Positions 35,824 to 49,277 of a stretch of 64,000 nucleotides of DNA are shown one piece after another. Numbering within the stretch: the stretch's first letter is position 1; each line of letters starts with the position of its first letter. The stretch covers positions 348,835 to 412,834 of the forward strand of contig VXBA01003283.1 in assembly GCA_013399895.1 (NCBI GenBank), read 5' to 3'. Source of the DNA: Serilophus lunatus. Taxonomy: Eukaryota > Chordata > Aves > Passeriformes > Eurylaimidae. The position numbers and the translations under genes are program-made. Under the pieces are notes generated by a model. It searched no databases. It was given only the letters and a program-made list of their open reading frames with translations, and was not told the DNA's origin.

Positions 35824-37319
35824 GCACTAAAATCTGGCCCTACCAACACTTCTTCCATTTCTGCCTTCTCTCCGCTTCTCTGGAATATTGTGGCTAGAGA
35901 AAACCAAAATGAGTAGCAAAGCTAGTTCTGCACCTTGCCTGCCAAAAAAAAAAAAAATCCATTTCTGTTCAATGGCTCATTTAATTAGATGCTTCTCCCT
36001 CTCATTCTCCATCAATTCTGGCTTAATACTTTTCATCTGTATGCTTTATTTGAAAAGGCCAAGGTTGAAGAGGGCAGAGGTGAGGGAGGATTAAAGGAGA
36101 AGAAAGAGGAAGAAAACTCCCTACCCACAAGCTACACAGTCATGCCAGGAGAGGGGACAGAAGTATCACTCTTCCCCACAGGAAAACATGGACTTCTATT
36201 TTAAACACCATGTTATCCTCTCTTTATTCCACACCCCCACACAGCATTTCTCCAGGAAGGGAGAGATATTTACTGGTCTGTTACACATCATTGCTAATCT
36301 ATGAACACCCCCATCTACAAGCCACTTTTTCAAAAAAAAAATTTTGTTATTTCATAAAATAAAAATATTCCAACACCTCAGTATCTTCTCACTGCTTGTC
36401 AATCAAAGTAAATCTTCAACTGCCATGAAAGTCCATGGGAACCCTGAAGGATTCACTATAAAATCACAAAGAATTTCCTAGGAGATCTGGAGGGCACTAG
36501 TGGCTAGTACAGCAGTTTCCTAAACTCCCCTTCAATAGAAGAATGTCATTTCTCTGCCTGCTACTGTCCTTTCTTAGCAATGGAGTATAAAATGTGCCAT
36601 TTCTCTCAGAGTTGCCTCCTAAAAATTATTAAAAGCCACTGCCCTACACCTCATCACTTGTAACAGAAGACATGCTTCATCTGCTTGATTATAAAATGTT
36701 CCTGTTAACACACTGCATTGACCGGCAATATTAGACTGGATATCAGCATTCAAATTAGAGTCTTCAACTATTTTAAACACTTACAAAATAAATAAACCTC
36801 CTCTGTGCATCCAATTCTATGCAACCTGTATACGTTTGTAGAGACTGGGCAATCAGGCAGCACCCCCCACTCACTGCAAGGGCTTTCTCAAAAGATTTCT
36901 TTGCTAGTGAACATTTATACATGCTATAGAGACACACAGGCAGGTGTCTGCAACATCCTACATCACAGAAACTGTGAGAATTCGGTTCTATCCTCATTCC
37001 GTTCCTTCCCTTCTGTCTTCCCAACCGTACCCCTCCAGCCATTATCCAAATACAGTCAGGTTCCTTATTCAGGTGGGAGAAAAGACTGAGGATGAAAAAA
37101 ATGACACAATAGGCATATTTCTATTTCCAAAATATTATAAAATGGAAAGTGTACTCACTGTATCCTCAAAGACTATCCAGCTGGAAATCCGAGTGATTAT
37201 CAAAAAATTGAGTGGGGGAGGGGTTAAAAAACTATTTCATTTCAGCAACCAAACCAAAATTAAAAACAAGGAAGAAATCAAAAATAAGGATATCCAATTG
37301 CAATTTCCCAAAAATTTCA
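35824..37319. other. Non-coding DNA
   Basis: No gene or transposon recognised. A13 lies near 35945. The 89- to 127-codon frames around 36773-37327 overlap on opposite strands and have no domain signal. Confidence 0.5.
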
Positions 37320-39180
37320 GTCCATAGAGGCGCAAATCCAGCCCAACACTGATGAACTCTCCCCTTCTGACAATTTTACTTTATTCTTCTCTGTCCTTTA
37401 TTTTCTCTGTGGCTTTCAACTTTTCTGCTGCAAATTGTTGTCGTGGTAATGTTGATGTTTGCCTTCACTGGAGAGTAGTGGTTTAAAATAACAGGAAAAA
37501 AACCAAACAAACAAACAAACAAATCCTTGCAGAGGATGAATGGTCCTTTCTGAAACTTTTTATTCCACTGTGGATCCTTTGCCTAGTTTCCTTTTTGTGA
37601 GGTTTTCTGCCTCTCTGGCTTCACTGCTCCTCATTGCTCTCTATTTGTTTTTTCTCTAGAGAGAAGAAAGGGATGTATTTCTTTTATTTTTTTAATCCTC
37701 CATCTGTATTCTTTTAATGTAACTTTGTTGTGACACTTAAGATCCAGGTCTCGCCAGGCAATTTTCTTTTCCCCTCTTCTTTGCTGCACTATCAATTATC
37801 CAATCCATGTGTCTCCACATTAGAATGGGGATTCCCATTCTTATTTTTCTCTATTCCCCCACACTCCTTCAGAAAAGAATCTCCTTTTGCATTTAAATTT
37901 CTATTTCTCTCTGTCAAAACAATAAACTTTTAGTCTCTCTCCCCCCTTTCCAAAGATCTGATTAGATTTCCAATCACAACCCAGTGCGCAATTGGATTTT
38001 TGATTTCGGCAAGAAGCCAGCAATCCACAGCATCATCACCCTCTCCTTCTTTCAAACTCCACGTTATATCCTTTTGCCTTCCCTCCAACTCCTCTGTATT
38101 TTCATAATTTCACATTAAATGAAATGAAGGAGAGTGTGAGTAGAGAAAAATTCAAGGTTCCCACCAGCTGTCAAGAATAAATCCATCACCTCGTTATTTT
38201 TTAAACACTTGGGACGGGTGTTTTTAACGCCCACTCTTGCCTTTGCCCCCCTCCCCCACTTCTCAAAATCCGTCTGATGTTAAAACTCCCCCGATGGGGC
38301 ACAAAGACGACCAGAAAGATGTGATTTGTCTTCTTAGCTGTAAATTTCAGAAGCACCCTTTGCTTTTCATTTCAGCTTCCTCTCCATCTTTTATCCAGCA
38401 GCTATACATATCCAGCAGCACTGAGACGGATAAACTTCTATTTCTTCTTTGAGGAGAGACAGCGAAGGAGAGGCAGGAAGAAGGATGAAAGCTCTCCCAT
38501 CTCTGCCTCCCTTTCCCTCCTTTTCTCTGTTTCAATGCAGGTCTGATCTCATTTCCAAGCTCAGCTTGGTGTATTTCAGATGTTCAAGTTAGATTTCCCT
38601 TCTGCACAGCAGTGAGTTAGTCTCCCATCTTCCACACGCCAGTTATCTTCCCCCTTTTCTTCCTTCCTTCCTACCACCCTCCCTTCCTTCCAAGATGACA
38701 CAGTCCCAGGAGCACAGCCGCTTCTTTCAGCTTTTAGTTTCATCCCTGACATGCATAGCCCCTTGCACAGCCCAAACGCTTCCTTCCTCCTATTAGCTTC
38801 AGCTTGAATTCTCCCCGTGTGTGCAAGTACGTACGCATGTATGTAAATATCCAGTTCCTGACAGCTGCTGTCGTTGCTGGGAGTAGCTCCGCTTTTCAGT
38901 CGCTCTGGCTTTCAGTTATTCCCGTCCTTTCAGTGGTACCCTAGGATTCGCAAATGTCCCAGGGCCAGTCTCTCTGCTTACACTCCTCCTTCTCCCCTTC
39001 CGTTCTATCCCCTCGTCCTCTCTCTTTTTNTCACCCGTTTCCCCCTTCTTTTCTCTGCTTGTGATCAGTAAAATACAATTACCCAATTACCTCCCATCAT
39101 CTTAGCACTGATTGGTCAATTGCATTAACACTTGGTGTCAGGGAAAAAGGTTGGGAGCTGCTCCGACGTGGCATTGCTGC
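37320..39180 (-). promoter_or_regulatory. Candidate promoter and 5' leader of a minus-strand gene
   Basis: Compared with the AT-rich surroundings this stretch is strongly pyrimidine-rich on the plus strand (purine-rich on minus), somewhat richer in G+C, and contains scattered CpGs around 38720-39010 (for example CAGCCGCTT, GTCGTTGC, GCTCCGC, CAGTCGCTC). On the minus strand a CCAAT box (39111-39115) stands at its upstream edge with GA-rich, TATA-less sequence after it, as in many vertebrate 5' leaders. Several short upstream-type ATG frames occur, but I cannot assign a coding start. The gene, if any, would run leftward. It may instead be only a conserved or low-complexity non-coding patch. One unresolved base is at 39030. 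Confidence 0.3.
37504..37523. repeat. (AAAC)5 microsatellite
   Basis: Five CAAA units in otherwise mixed sequence. Confidence 0.9.
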
Positions 39181-39330
39181 CACCTGGTTGACAGTTTGGG
39201 AACAAACTCAGGGTTACCTTAAATCTCCAAGTCAGAAAGCAGTAATTGAAAAGCAAGGAATCATCTTAAGGAAAGGAATGTCAAAACTCATTTTCTTAAA
39301 AGCCTGCCTGGTTCTGACAGTTCAACCAGT

Positions 39331-39528
39331 ATTCACAGGTACCAGCCTAGCCGCTGAGGCGTAGGAAATGACAGCAAAATGAAATGAGGTATAAAGTTGT
39401 CTTTGCAAGAGAAGTACAGAGCAACAGCATTCACAGGTATCAACTCTAACCACAGATGCAGATGCATGATAAAAATGTGAAAAAAGGTATAGAGTTATCT
39501 TTGCAAAAAATGTAGCAGAGGAAACAAT
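39331..39528. repeat. Diverged tandem duplication, ~98-bp unit
   Basis: ATTCACAGGTA starts at 39331 and recurs at 39429. Both units continue with an AAATGA / AAAATGTGA block, then GAGGTATAAAGTTGTCTTTGCAA in the first and AAGGTATAGAGTTATCTTTGCAA in the second, then AGTA / TGTAGCAGAG. Two units only. An 89-codon minus frame crosses both but is likely incidental. Confidence 0.8.
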
Positions 39529-41217
39529 TTTCATGGAAAGAATCTGTTTTCTAATTACAGAAATAAATGTTTGTTTAAATCTTGAATACATTACCTAAAA
39601 CTCCATTTTGGCAGTTGTCCCAGGGCAAAAGCCCTTTTAAGGGATTCAAGGTTTCAGCGAGCTTGTCATGACTCCAGTGAGCTGTTAAGTGACAGCAACA
39701 GAAGAAGCTCACCTGTCAAATCTGCCATGGTTTGATTAGAATGACTTCTGTGCATTTTAGAAGTTTCGAAACTGGCTCCCTAATTTGGGCTACTAAAGTA
39801 CTGTGATGGTTGTTATGCACTTCCCTACTTACCAAGATATGTTAGAAGTACTTCTACGTGTTACCTAAAATGCTTGGAACTGGGCTTGTGTCTTGGTGTT
39901 TTTCAGGGATCTAAATTTAACAGAAGATTTTCCAATGTCTAAGGTCAGATATGCTATCTGCTTCATTGAAACAGAATATGGATGATGTATATCCTGGCAT
40001 TTGTCTCTCTCAAAATCAGAAAGAAATCATTTATAGATGTAACTCCTCCACACAAGCCCCCAAAAAAGAATTAGTCAGGTGCTTTCATGGTAATTATAGC
40101 AAACTCTAAATATTAAGCAATAACTCTGAGTTATTCCACGCATATAGTAATAGAGCTAGCTCTTTGCTCTCTCTGATAGTCAAGTTATGTTTGGTATCCT
40201 TACTTAGGCTTCAGCTTTGGTGTGAAACCAGCATCTTGAAAATAAAATTAATATTTAAGTTATATGTTGTATTAGACGTTTTTTCCAGAATTAAATCCAT
40301 AAGCTAGCTGACTTCAGTCAAGTAACACTTAGTGAATCATTAACATTGACTTTCAGATTTATTCTACTGACTCAACAGGCTTTCTGGTGAGAAAGTTCTA
40401 CCAGGTATAAGTTAAGCGACTGGAAGCAGGCCCTTAATCACTGTTACATCATTTAGCACCTGTTCTTGCTACCACTGAAATCAAAGGCAAAACCAAATTA
40501 CCTACAAAGGTGAAAGGGTGAAAGGGTGAGTGTGTAGTTATAACGAATAACCCAACAGCCTTTCCAGAATGTGAAAAAAGTCTCTGGGGATTTTTGGAGA
40601 AGGCTGTGATTGTGATAGGACACCAAGTTGCTGACAAATAACAATCTTTTTTTTTTTTTTTTTTCAGTTGGTGAGCTTATTTTGTTCCTGTCTGATTCGT
40701 TAATGCTACTAGTGTATTTTGGGCCTAAAAAGGTCGTATGAGAGTATTTTACTTTTTACTAGTCGAAATCCAAAAAACCACAGAGTTTTTCTTTTCCCAG
40801 AAGAATAAAAACATTACAGCCTAATATGATTCCTCCACTGGTTCTTTAAGAAGTTCCTGAACAGTTTCCTGCTGATATTAAAGAGTGAAAGTGTGAGTGA
40901 AAGCGAAGGCTTCTAGAACTGAATTAAACAAATTTAAGGCATTGAGTAGAGAAGACACGTTTGGGCATTTAATCAGAATCTAAGACACAAGCATCTGCAA
41001 TAGCTACTGTACCTCTGTTAGTACATACTAACATTACACTTTTGATAGAAATGTGCACATCTAATTTTGATGTCATTCAAATGATATCAAAATACATATT
41101 TCTAACAGGTAACAGTATTTAAAAAGATGATAATACATTTGCTGGCTAAACACAAAACACGTACACTTTAGGCTATGATATGATCTTCAGTCTTAAAGTT
41201 TGTTATTTTTAAGAAAG
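39529..41217. other. AT-rich non-coding DNA
   Basis: No gene or transposon recognised. Contains a short GGTGAAAG triplication (about 40506-40528) and a T18 run. Confidence 0.5.
40647..40664. repeat. T18 homopolymer followed by CAG
   Basis: Eighteen T run directly into CAG (40665-40667) and then TTGGTGAGC. This resembles a splice acceptor on the plus strand, but no exon is recognised after it. Confidence 0.8.
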
Positions 41218-41394
41218 CACTGGCATGTGTTGCCCAAGAAATCTGTGGAGTCTCCCTTCTTGGAGATATTCAGAAGACATGTGGACATGGTCCTAGGCAA
41301 TTTGCTCTAGGTGCAATTTGCTTGAGCAGCGGAGTTGGACTAGATAACCTTTGAAGGTCTCTTCCACCCTCATATATTTTATGATTCCATAATT
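41218..41394 (+). mobile_element. CR1 LINE 3' fragment
   Basis: Clear plus-strand CR1 3' end: GTGGAGTCTCCCTTCTTGGAGATATTCAGAAG, TCCTAGGCAATTTGCTCTAGG, TTGAGCAGCGGAGTTGGACTAGATAACC, TCTTCCACCC and TTTTATGATTCCATAA. The first blocks correspond to the end of the RT frame (VESPSLEIFK-type). About 180 bp are kept, the rest lost by 5' truncation. Confidence 0.93.
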
Positions 41395-43427
41395 TAATAG
41401 TTTGTAAAAGTATTTACATAGAAGGAAAGTAAGAAACCTCATAGAGCTGGTAAAAATATTTTTTGTAAAGTCGTCTTAGATTCTCTTATTCACCTGTTTG
41501 CTTAGGAGAATTGTGTCTAGCATTCAACTCAGAATTAGCATAGGGTGTTTTTTTTTTCTAAAATGAATGATTCTTTGAGAAAAAAATATGAAAAAGACAA
41601 GCTACTAACAGAAAAAAAAGTTAAACTTTATGTAATTTTGCTCTTGGAATTGTTGTGTGACAATTCTGACTAGGGCATATATATACAGCTAATGTTAGAA
41701 CTATTAGGAAATTATGTCCCTACAAAGAGCTTACTCTTTAGGGTTGGTAATAAATTTTAAGTTTATTGTAAAACGACTTAAGGGTACCTAGCATTTAACA
41801 GAGTTAGGGTAATCTTTATGCACATATTCACAAAAGTAATTACATACTGAAAAATCCCCAAATCTTCCTTTATACCCAGTAGAATAATTCTGGTTCCAAT
41901 GAGGTCAATGACAAAAGTTTTGCCGACTTAAATAATAACACAGTTTAAGAGAGTATTTTTTTCATGTGATTTTTACATTTCATTCCAAAGTCTGTCTTTG
42001 ACTTCAGCATCTTGAAGATCAACATAAATTTTGCTCTCATTTTTTTTGGTTGCAGTTATTCTCAACCTAACAAAAGACAATTTTTTTTCTGAGTCACAAA
42101 GAGCTCCTCACCACAGGCACACACCCAAATGTGTTTGTTCAAAAACAGTTAACTCATGTTCATTTCATTAGAAACAGACTGTAGATATGTTCCTTGAAAT
42201 CAGGGCACATTTTGTCTCTAATAGTAGCTGCGTAGCACTTCAGTACAATTTTTTTTCTTCCTATTTTAATTTTTACTCATACTAATTAGTCCAGATAAGG
42301 AAGAAGTACATGATAACCACCTCATCCTATGACAGGATCAAATTGCAAAGCATGACTTTCATGGGTACTAACCTTACCAAAGAACAAAAGCTATGGATAA
42401 TGATGATTAACAACCATACTATCAATTCTACTTACAATATTAATTTAACAATAAAAATAACAAAAAGAAGAATTAGAAGTGTGGGGTTTTTATTTTTCTA
42501 TTCCAATTTCCACTTTTTGTCTATAGCCATGTTTTTCAACTTCTTATAAAATGTGAACGCCTGTGATTGATTGAAATCAACATTAAAAAAATCTCACTCA
42601 CAAAATGGCATAGAACAAAATTTTAAGTGTTTTCACTCTAAAACTGTCCTGAGAATAGTGGCCCAAATCCTGTCATTTTCCTATGGCACTAATTTCAGAT
42701 TTAGAATTCCAATCTTGAAGAATTCTCTCCTTTCCACGACTGAACACCATTGACATTAAATGGTTACAAATTCTCTCCACAGAGTAGAATAACCCCTTTG
42801 ATTTCAATGGAGCATCTACAGATTAATGCAGGTGTAGGTGAGAATAGATCATAGTCCTCATTTAATATATATTTGGTTTTCTAAATCGTAGAATCATTGA
42901 GAATGGAAAATGTTAGAAGAAAATTTTTAAGAATCTAAAATAGACAACCATACTTGGGCAAGAATGATACATTAATTTGGAAATAGTGTCTTTACAGTAT
43001 AACAGTATTTTTTTCCTTCAGTGAATTTTAAATAGCAAAAGTATGTTACTCTGACAGAGAGATTAATGTATCAGACATCTTAATTTCTTCTCCTGTGGAG
43101 ATACTGTGACTGGAAAATACAATTTGCACTTATTGAGAACAAAATCTTAACCACATATGCTTCAAAATTTGACTGAGAAACAACTTAGCAACATTAGTGT
43201 CCTACCTGGTCCTCATATTTAGCATGCATTCAAAGTGAAAAAACTTCATGGCAAAGATAATATTACTCAGGCAGATAACTAATTTTCAAGATCTGTTTTC
43301 AGGTACATATAAAATAAATTACTTCAACTAAACATTTTCAGCAGCTTTTATGTCCAGTATTGGGGCATCACTTTCACTTATCGAAGAAGGGCTGAATTTT
43401 CACTCAGCTCTTACTGGCAAATATTAT

Positions 43428-43460
43428 TAAAAAACAAAACAAAACAAAAATAAAAAAACA
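43428..43460. repeat. A-rich (AAAAC)n repeat
   Basis: A-runs broken by single C and T bases, including three AAAAC units. Confidence 0.85.
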
Positions 43461-46400
43461 CAGGAACTTTCAGAGTGATCTTTTTTCCTATTCCTTTTTC
43501 TTTTGTTTTTCTCTTAAATTACTAATGACTCATTCTTGGCCAACAGAAAATAACATAAACTGGGGTTTTTTTACATTTCTCTAAATTCAAATGGATTGAA
43601 ATACTACGATGCATATAATACACATAAGAACCTATTTTCTTACCTTCAGTGCATGTAGAACCTCAGCTAGTGACATGGACATCAAAAGTGTTATAGTCAG
43701 GGCTCACTGGAACTGTATTTCCAGTCTTTGCATGATCTCAAGATAAATTATGGGATTCTCTGTGTGCCTGCCACCCTGCCTGTAAAATGGAAATAATACT
43801 TATTGAATGTGTTAAACAGGAGGGACTCATTTATTTGCACTAGGGAGAGTAAGGTTTCACAGTAATGTCAGCGCATGATTGGACACCATAACCACCATAT
43901 GATTTGCACTACACCAGGCACGGAAAGTAGGAAAAACATAAGGTAGCAAATAGGGTAAAACCCCACCCTTCTGAATAATTCTTTTATTATATCATAGAAT
44001 ATTGTTCTTTTCTGTAACCTAGCAGTCAATATCTGGTATTAAATAATTTAAGATCCCTGAATATGCTGTAATAGAAATGTACTTTGACAGCTGTTGACTT
44101 AAACTAGACAGATGAAAAGTCAGAGAACAATTAATGACTTAGCAATGAATGAAGGCAGGAAGCACTGTATTTATACTCACAAATGTTCTGAAATGTGATA
44201 TAGGTTAGTTAAAAAACGATTCTTCAACCTTGAATTCTCTGGATTTTCTCACCAACTGCTCAGTTCTAGCTTCTCTCTCTACATGCCCATTAAAACTGTA
44301 CATAATTTAAAGTGCACATGAAATGTGAAGCACAGAATCATTTTTCAGTATCAACTTAAAGAGATAGATGAAAAGTTACAAGACAGTAATGAGCCTTTTG
44401 AAATTCTCTTGTAATTTACTTGGCTACTGGCACTGCAGAACAGATCAATAGTCTGTGTAATCCACTGTGGTGTCATTTCTAAAAAGAATGCAAGATTATT
44501 CCATAACAGGTAGTTCTATAACTTTGATTTCATAAAGCAATATAAGTGGAAGAATAGGCAAGGCCCATTTGCATTGGATTTTCAGTTAAGCCCTGGGAAG
44601 CTTACAAGTAGAAAAGATAACTCTGCATTTTGGAGAAAATAAGAGATAACGGGTTTAAAACGAATAACCATCTTTGGCCTCATTAGGGCAGGATCCTTTG
44701 AAAAGTTCAAAGAGGAATTTGTGGCTGAGAGCTTTTCTCTTTCTTTATTGACCACAAGTTAGAAATTCTGTCAGGCACAAGTGGTGAAAATGATGGCAAG
44801 AAGAATGATTATTTAAAGTGTATTTCTATTTTTAATCAATGATGCTTTAGGCTTAGTTTTCCTACCATCTCTCCAAATTTCATTCCCAGGTGGTATGATA
44901 CAGTTTTAAATCAAAACTCACCTTACTGAATCAGATCCAATCTTCATGATCTAGGGAAAAGTTTCCTGTTAAGGGTACTATTTTTGATGATGAACAGGAT
45001 AAAAAAACCTGTAAGGGATGAAATATTGTCTTAAGAACTTGCACATCATGATTATAAGATTATTTGGGAGCAGGGAAAAAAACACAAGAAGTGATGCATG
45101 GAAGTCTGGATTTAATCCACACTCGTACCAAATGCTTTTTGGATTTTTCAGACATACTATTTCTTTCTCCTTGCACTTTTCCACTAGCTCAGACTGAGAC
45201 TGCATTTCCTTGAGACTGTATTTTCTTTACATTCTTTTGTGCATATATGCGAAAACATAAAATATAAAAAATCTATAATTTGAGAGAGAGATAGTATTAG
45301 CATCAAAGTTTACAGTAATTATAGTCTTTGAAGAATAAAAAAGGGTTAATATTAAGATAATTAGAATAGGAAGCTAAAGTTTACAAATTTTGCAAAAGTT
45401 TTTCCATAACTTATTCACAAATACGTTTTGTGAGAATCAGGAGGTCACAGGATATGGACTTTCTCTTAAAAATATTTCAAGTGGGCCTTATTTTCAAAAG
45501 AAGACACGGCAATATTTGTTGAATCCAGCTCCACTTAAAATGTGTTCTCCAAAGATGAGCCAACTACAATGAATCATCATTTTTGGAAAACACATTTAAT
45601 AATTCCATATATGAAGGCATAGGTCTGGAAGGAGGAATTAACCATCTGTGGTCCTATAGTATATACAGTATATTTTACCAGAATTTCTTTTCTGGAAGAG
45701 AAATTAGGAGAAGAGATTAAGCTAAAAGAAAAAAAAATGCAATTTCATAAAAGTAAGGTTATAAAGTTGTTTCAACTTTATATTAAAACTTTCCCCAGAA
45801 ATATAACAATTAAAGAAAAATTAGGTTTTTTAGATTAATGCTTCTGCCCTCGGTTTTCTTAGGAAAATAAATACAGAGAAAATAGCAATCTATTAATTGT
45901 TATTTATTGGTATTAAAAAAATAAATAAATTGTTCCAGTGGGATTTTTTAACACAGTTACTTTTCCTTAACATTCTCTTAAGAATTCAATTAGTTATTAA
46001 AATCATAGAATTGTATGTAAACAGCTGTTTCACTCCCTTCAGACTAATGCAGATGTAAGAATCAAGGATTGGTTTGTTTCTGCCTTTTATACAGATATCA
46101 TGACAAATGGTAGCACTTAAGTGTAATTGGCATGAGTTTTTATTGTCAAAGTCGCTTTAGAAATTGATGCTTTCATAAAAGAAGTTTTCAAAATTTTGTG
46201 ACCCAAAAAAATTGGGAAAATTTTTTTATTTATTCTACAATAAACTAGCTCTTATATATATATCAGGATTTATACACTTTTAGAGAGACAGATGCAGTTT
46301 TGCCCTGGAAGTTGATAGGATTTTTTGCTTGTTTGCAGGCAGAGTGGTATTGGCATTGTTCCCACTGAAATTCTGTGTTTAAGAGAAGAAATCCTTATTT

Positions 46401-46919
46401 TTCACATAAGAATTTGAGCTTGCTGAAATTCTTCAAGTTAAGTTCTGAACATCAAAACATCACAAAATCTGACTTTTATTCTATAAGTACAGACTCTAGG
46501 ATAGATTTTAAAAGGTTTTCAGGTGATTAAACATGTGGATTTGGAACATTCTGTGATTTATAGATTTTGTCTAAGTGTATTAATCAGCTAACTCCCATAT
46601 GTTTTCATCTTTAAAAGCCTTTCAGATAAGAATACTGTTTTCTTGCTAATACAACAGAAAATAATAGGTGCTAAATGCTTAAGGTCCAAGTGTAACCTTG
46701 CAGAGGTAAGGAATATGTCCCACAGGTTGTCAACATAATTCATTTCAGCTTAATTGTACCAAGATATTGGTGACTACCCATTTTTTTGAAAGAGTTAGAG
46801 GGGTTTTTTTGTTTGATGTTTTTTTTGAACAGAAAAGAACCAGCAGCTTATCACTATGGTATTAGGTGGGAGGCAGTGCATGGCAGGATCTGAGTCAGTC
46901 ATTAAGCCTGCTGGTCACT

Positions 46920-46945
46920 AAAAAACAAAACAAAACAAAACAAAA
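46920..46945. repeat. (AAAAC)n microsatellite
   Basis: About five near-perfect AAAAC units ending in CAAAATG. Confidence 0.9.
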
Positions 46946-49199
46946 TGAAACTCAAAACAAACTAAAACTTGTCTTAATGACTGGGGCAAGTCTATGCAGA
47001 GAGAAAATATGCTAGACAATTTATTCACAGATACAAATTTATTTCCAGAACATGCTAATACTAAGACAGAGAAAGCATTTGAGATACCTCTTCCCTATCC
47101 TACTGCTGAAAACTTGAACCATCCACATCTTATACATTGCTACTTTAGCAAACTGATTGGGCTAGTTCTGTATTCTATCCATGTCCACCTTTGGGATTTG
47201 ATTCTGCAAGCTATTTAAGTGGGATATATATAGGGCAGCCATGCTGATGAAGACCTTATATGCTAAGCTCCAGAATGACAAGAATTTCTGCTTTGGTTAA
47301 ATGACAGCAAGTGTATAAATATATCTCAGCCCTTTGTCACAAAACTGTGTGGGAGAGGCACATTAGGCAAGGTGCTAGAAGTGAGGGAAGCTCTAACTAC
47401 TTGCAGCTATGACACATTATTATTCATTGCATGGTGTGTCACTCAGAGTGTCATAATGCACAGCAGAGAGCATGCACATTGCTGAAGAGCACTGAGGGGG
47501 ACTTGCGGAGGCACAGGTCATTTAGGGGAAACACCTCTGTAAGAATCCAGGCACAGGTTTGCTCCTATTTGTGAAATGGATCTGGCAGCATAAGCTAGGG
47601 ACATCACCAGCTGGTTAAAAACAACCAGTAAAATTCATCCTTTACAAATAAAGACATATTTGAAAAGGCTTCCTGAGATGGAGTCAGAATTCTGTATGTA
47701 AAATACTCATTAAATATTATTCAACCACATATATTAGTCTTGGAGAAAGTGATCTGAACAAAGAACACGTCAAATGCATAGAGTTGTATGGATATGCCTG
47801 TCAGCACAATGCTCTGCACTGAAGAAAAAGCTTAATCAAAAGAAGAATTTGCAGAGTCAGAGAATGCACAAATATAAAAATCTAAAATCACACAGGGAGA
47901 ATGAAAAAAAATTAGGCAGCAAAGTAATCAGATGTAAGAATTAAGTTTAAACGCACACAAAACAGAAAATGAGTCATTAGAAAAAGAAGGTGGTCTGAAT
48001 TTCTTGAATCAGAAAATCTCAAGTTATAGCTCTAAAATATTAAAAACTTTCTTTATACATTTGAAAATTAGTTTATACAAAGAAAAAATGTTGTTACTTC
48101 CAATAAAAATCTGCTTCCTTCAGTATTTGCAGAAAAAGAAATCACATTGGGAAAATTCATTTTCCACCCCATCTTTAAATTATTTCAATATTGAGATAAC
48201 TTCTACAATTTTTTGGTTTTTCTCTGTTTTCCTATAGACAGCAAAACTCTGTTTAAAGGTTTCAGCTTGTCATAAGTGCGGCAGCAATTTAGAGAAATAA
48301 CTCTTAAACATACTTATCAGGTCAAAAAGCATTACTGTAGTGCCATTGCAACTTCATGAGACCTTCTAGCAGCTGCTATCAGCACTTTCAAACTTTATCT
48401 ATTATACTTATGCTAATTTCTTCTTTTAGAATACATTGGATAACACGATACAAATCACACTGTAATCTCCCTTGTTAGACCAAGAGTTTGAGCAACAATA
48501 ATTGAAATGTAGAGCATTTCCTAGGAAACTACTAAGAGGAGCTAATGATCAGGCTCTTCTATTAAAAATATCAATTTATTAGTAATATTGTAATATATAG
48601 AAAATCCTCTGCAAGTTTATTACCTTCAAATTAACAAAACATCCACTCATTAAGTAGTAGAGATTCAGGTCTTTTTATCATAGTGTGTCTAAAATCGTTG
48701 CATAGGAACCACCTTACAGACCAACAGAATGTAACATCTTCATAACTTCTGGTAAATGATTCACAGTAGTACCACACAGAATTTCCACATCAAGAGCAAG
48801 AATATTTGGATTCCTGTTCAATTTCTTTTAAAACTTTAGTAGGCAAAATATAATCATGCATCACTGTTATTATTTTTTATTATTATTCAAAAGACATTGC
48901 TGTCAAAGAACCTGTACAAAAGACAAGATCTAGTCATAGGTAATTTTAGAATGGGAATATACTAAGAAAAAGAATTACTGAGGTTATAAAAATATTCTGC
49001 TTTTGAATGACACTTGATAAAATTGAGAAAGCATAAGCTAGTCTGTGGTCAAATATGGTGCATGTCTATTGAAATGGGAAGCCAAATGTCTCCTAAAGAT
49101 TTATTCTCAGATATTTCTAATGATTACCGACCAGTTCCTACTGGACTTGCTCAAGCAAGTATACGCAATGACTTTGGCAGAATCACCTTCATAAGAAAA

Positions 49200-49277
49200 G
49201 CTGAATTGCAGGGCTGGGAGTTGCACTTTGGTGAAACTTTGTGGGTCCCTTCCAACTCAGAGTATTTTACCACTCTG
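49200..49277 (+). mobile_element. CR1 LINE 3' tail fragment
   Basis: GGGTCCCTTCCAACTCAGAGTATTTTACCACTCTGTGAA follows the plus-strand CR1 terminus pattern, preceded by a weak GGGCTGGGAGTTGCACTTTGG. Only the last ~80 bases are recognisable, and the left edge is uncertain. An 88-codon frame running into it (49014-49280) is not a gene. Confidence 0.62.

Larger units (their letters stand above)
41395..49199. other. Long AT-rich non-coding stretch
   Basis: No gene or transposon recognised over 7.8 kb. Open frames do not exceed about 80 codons. Holds two A/C-rich microsatellites. Confidence 0.5.

Noticed and set aside
35888..36204. Lys/Glu-rich plus-strand frames
   Set aside because: They arise from an A/G-rich stretch and have no recognisable family.
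36773..37327. Overlapping frames of 89, 94 and 127 codons
   Set aside because: They sit on opposite strands or different phases of the same DNA with no domain, start context or splice signal.
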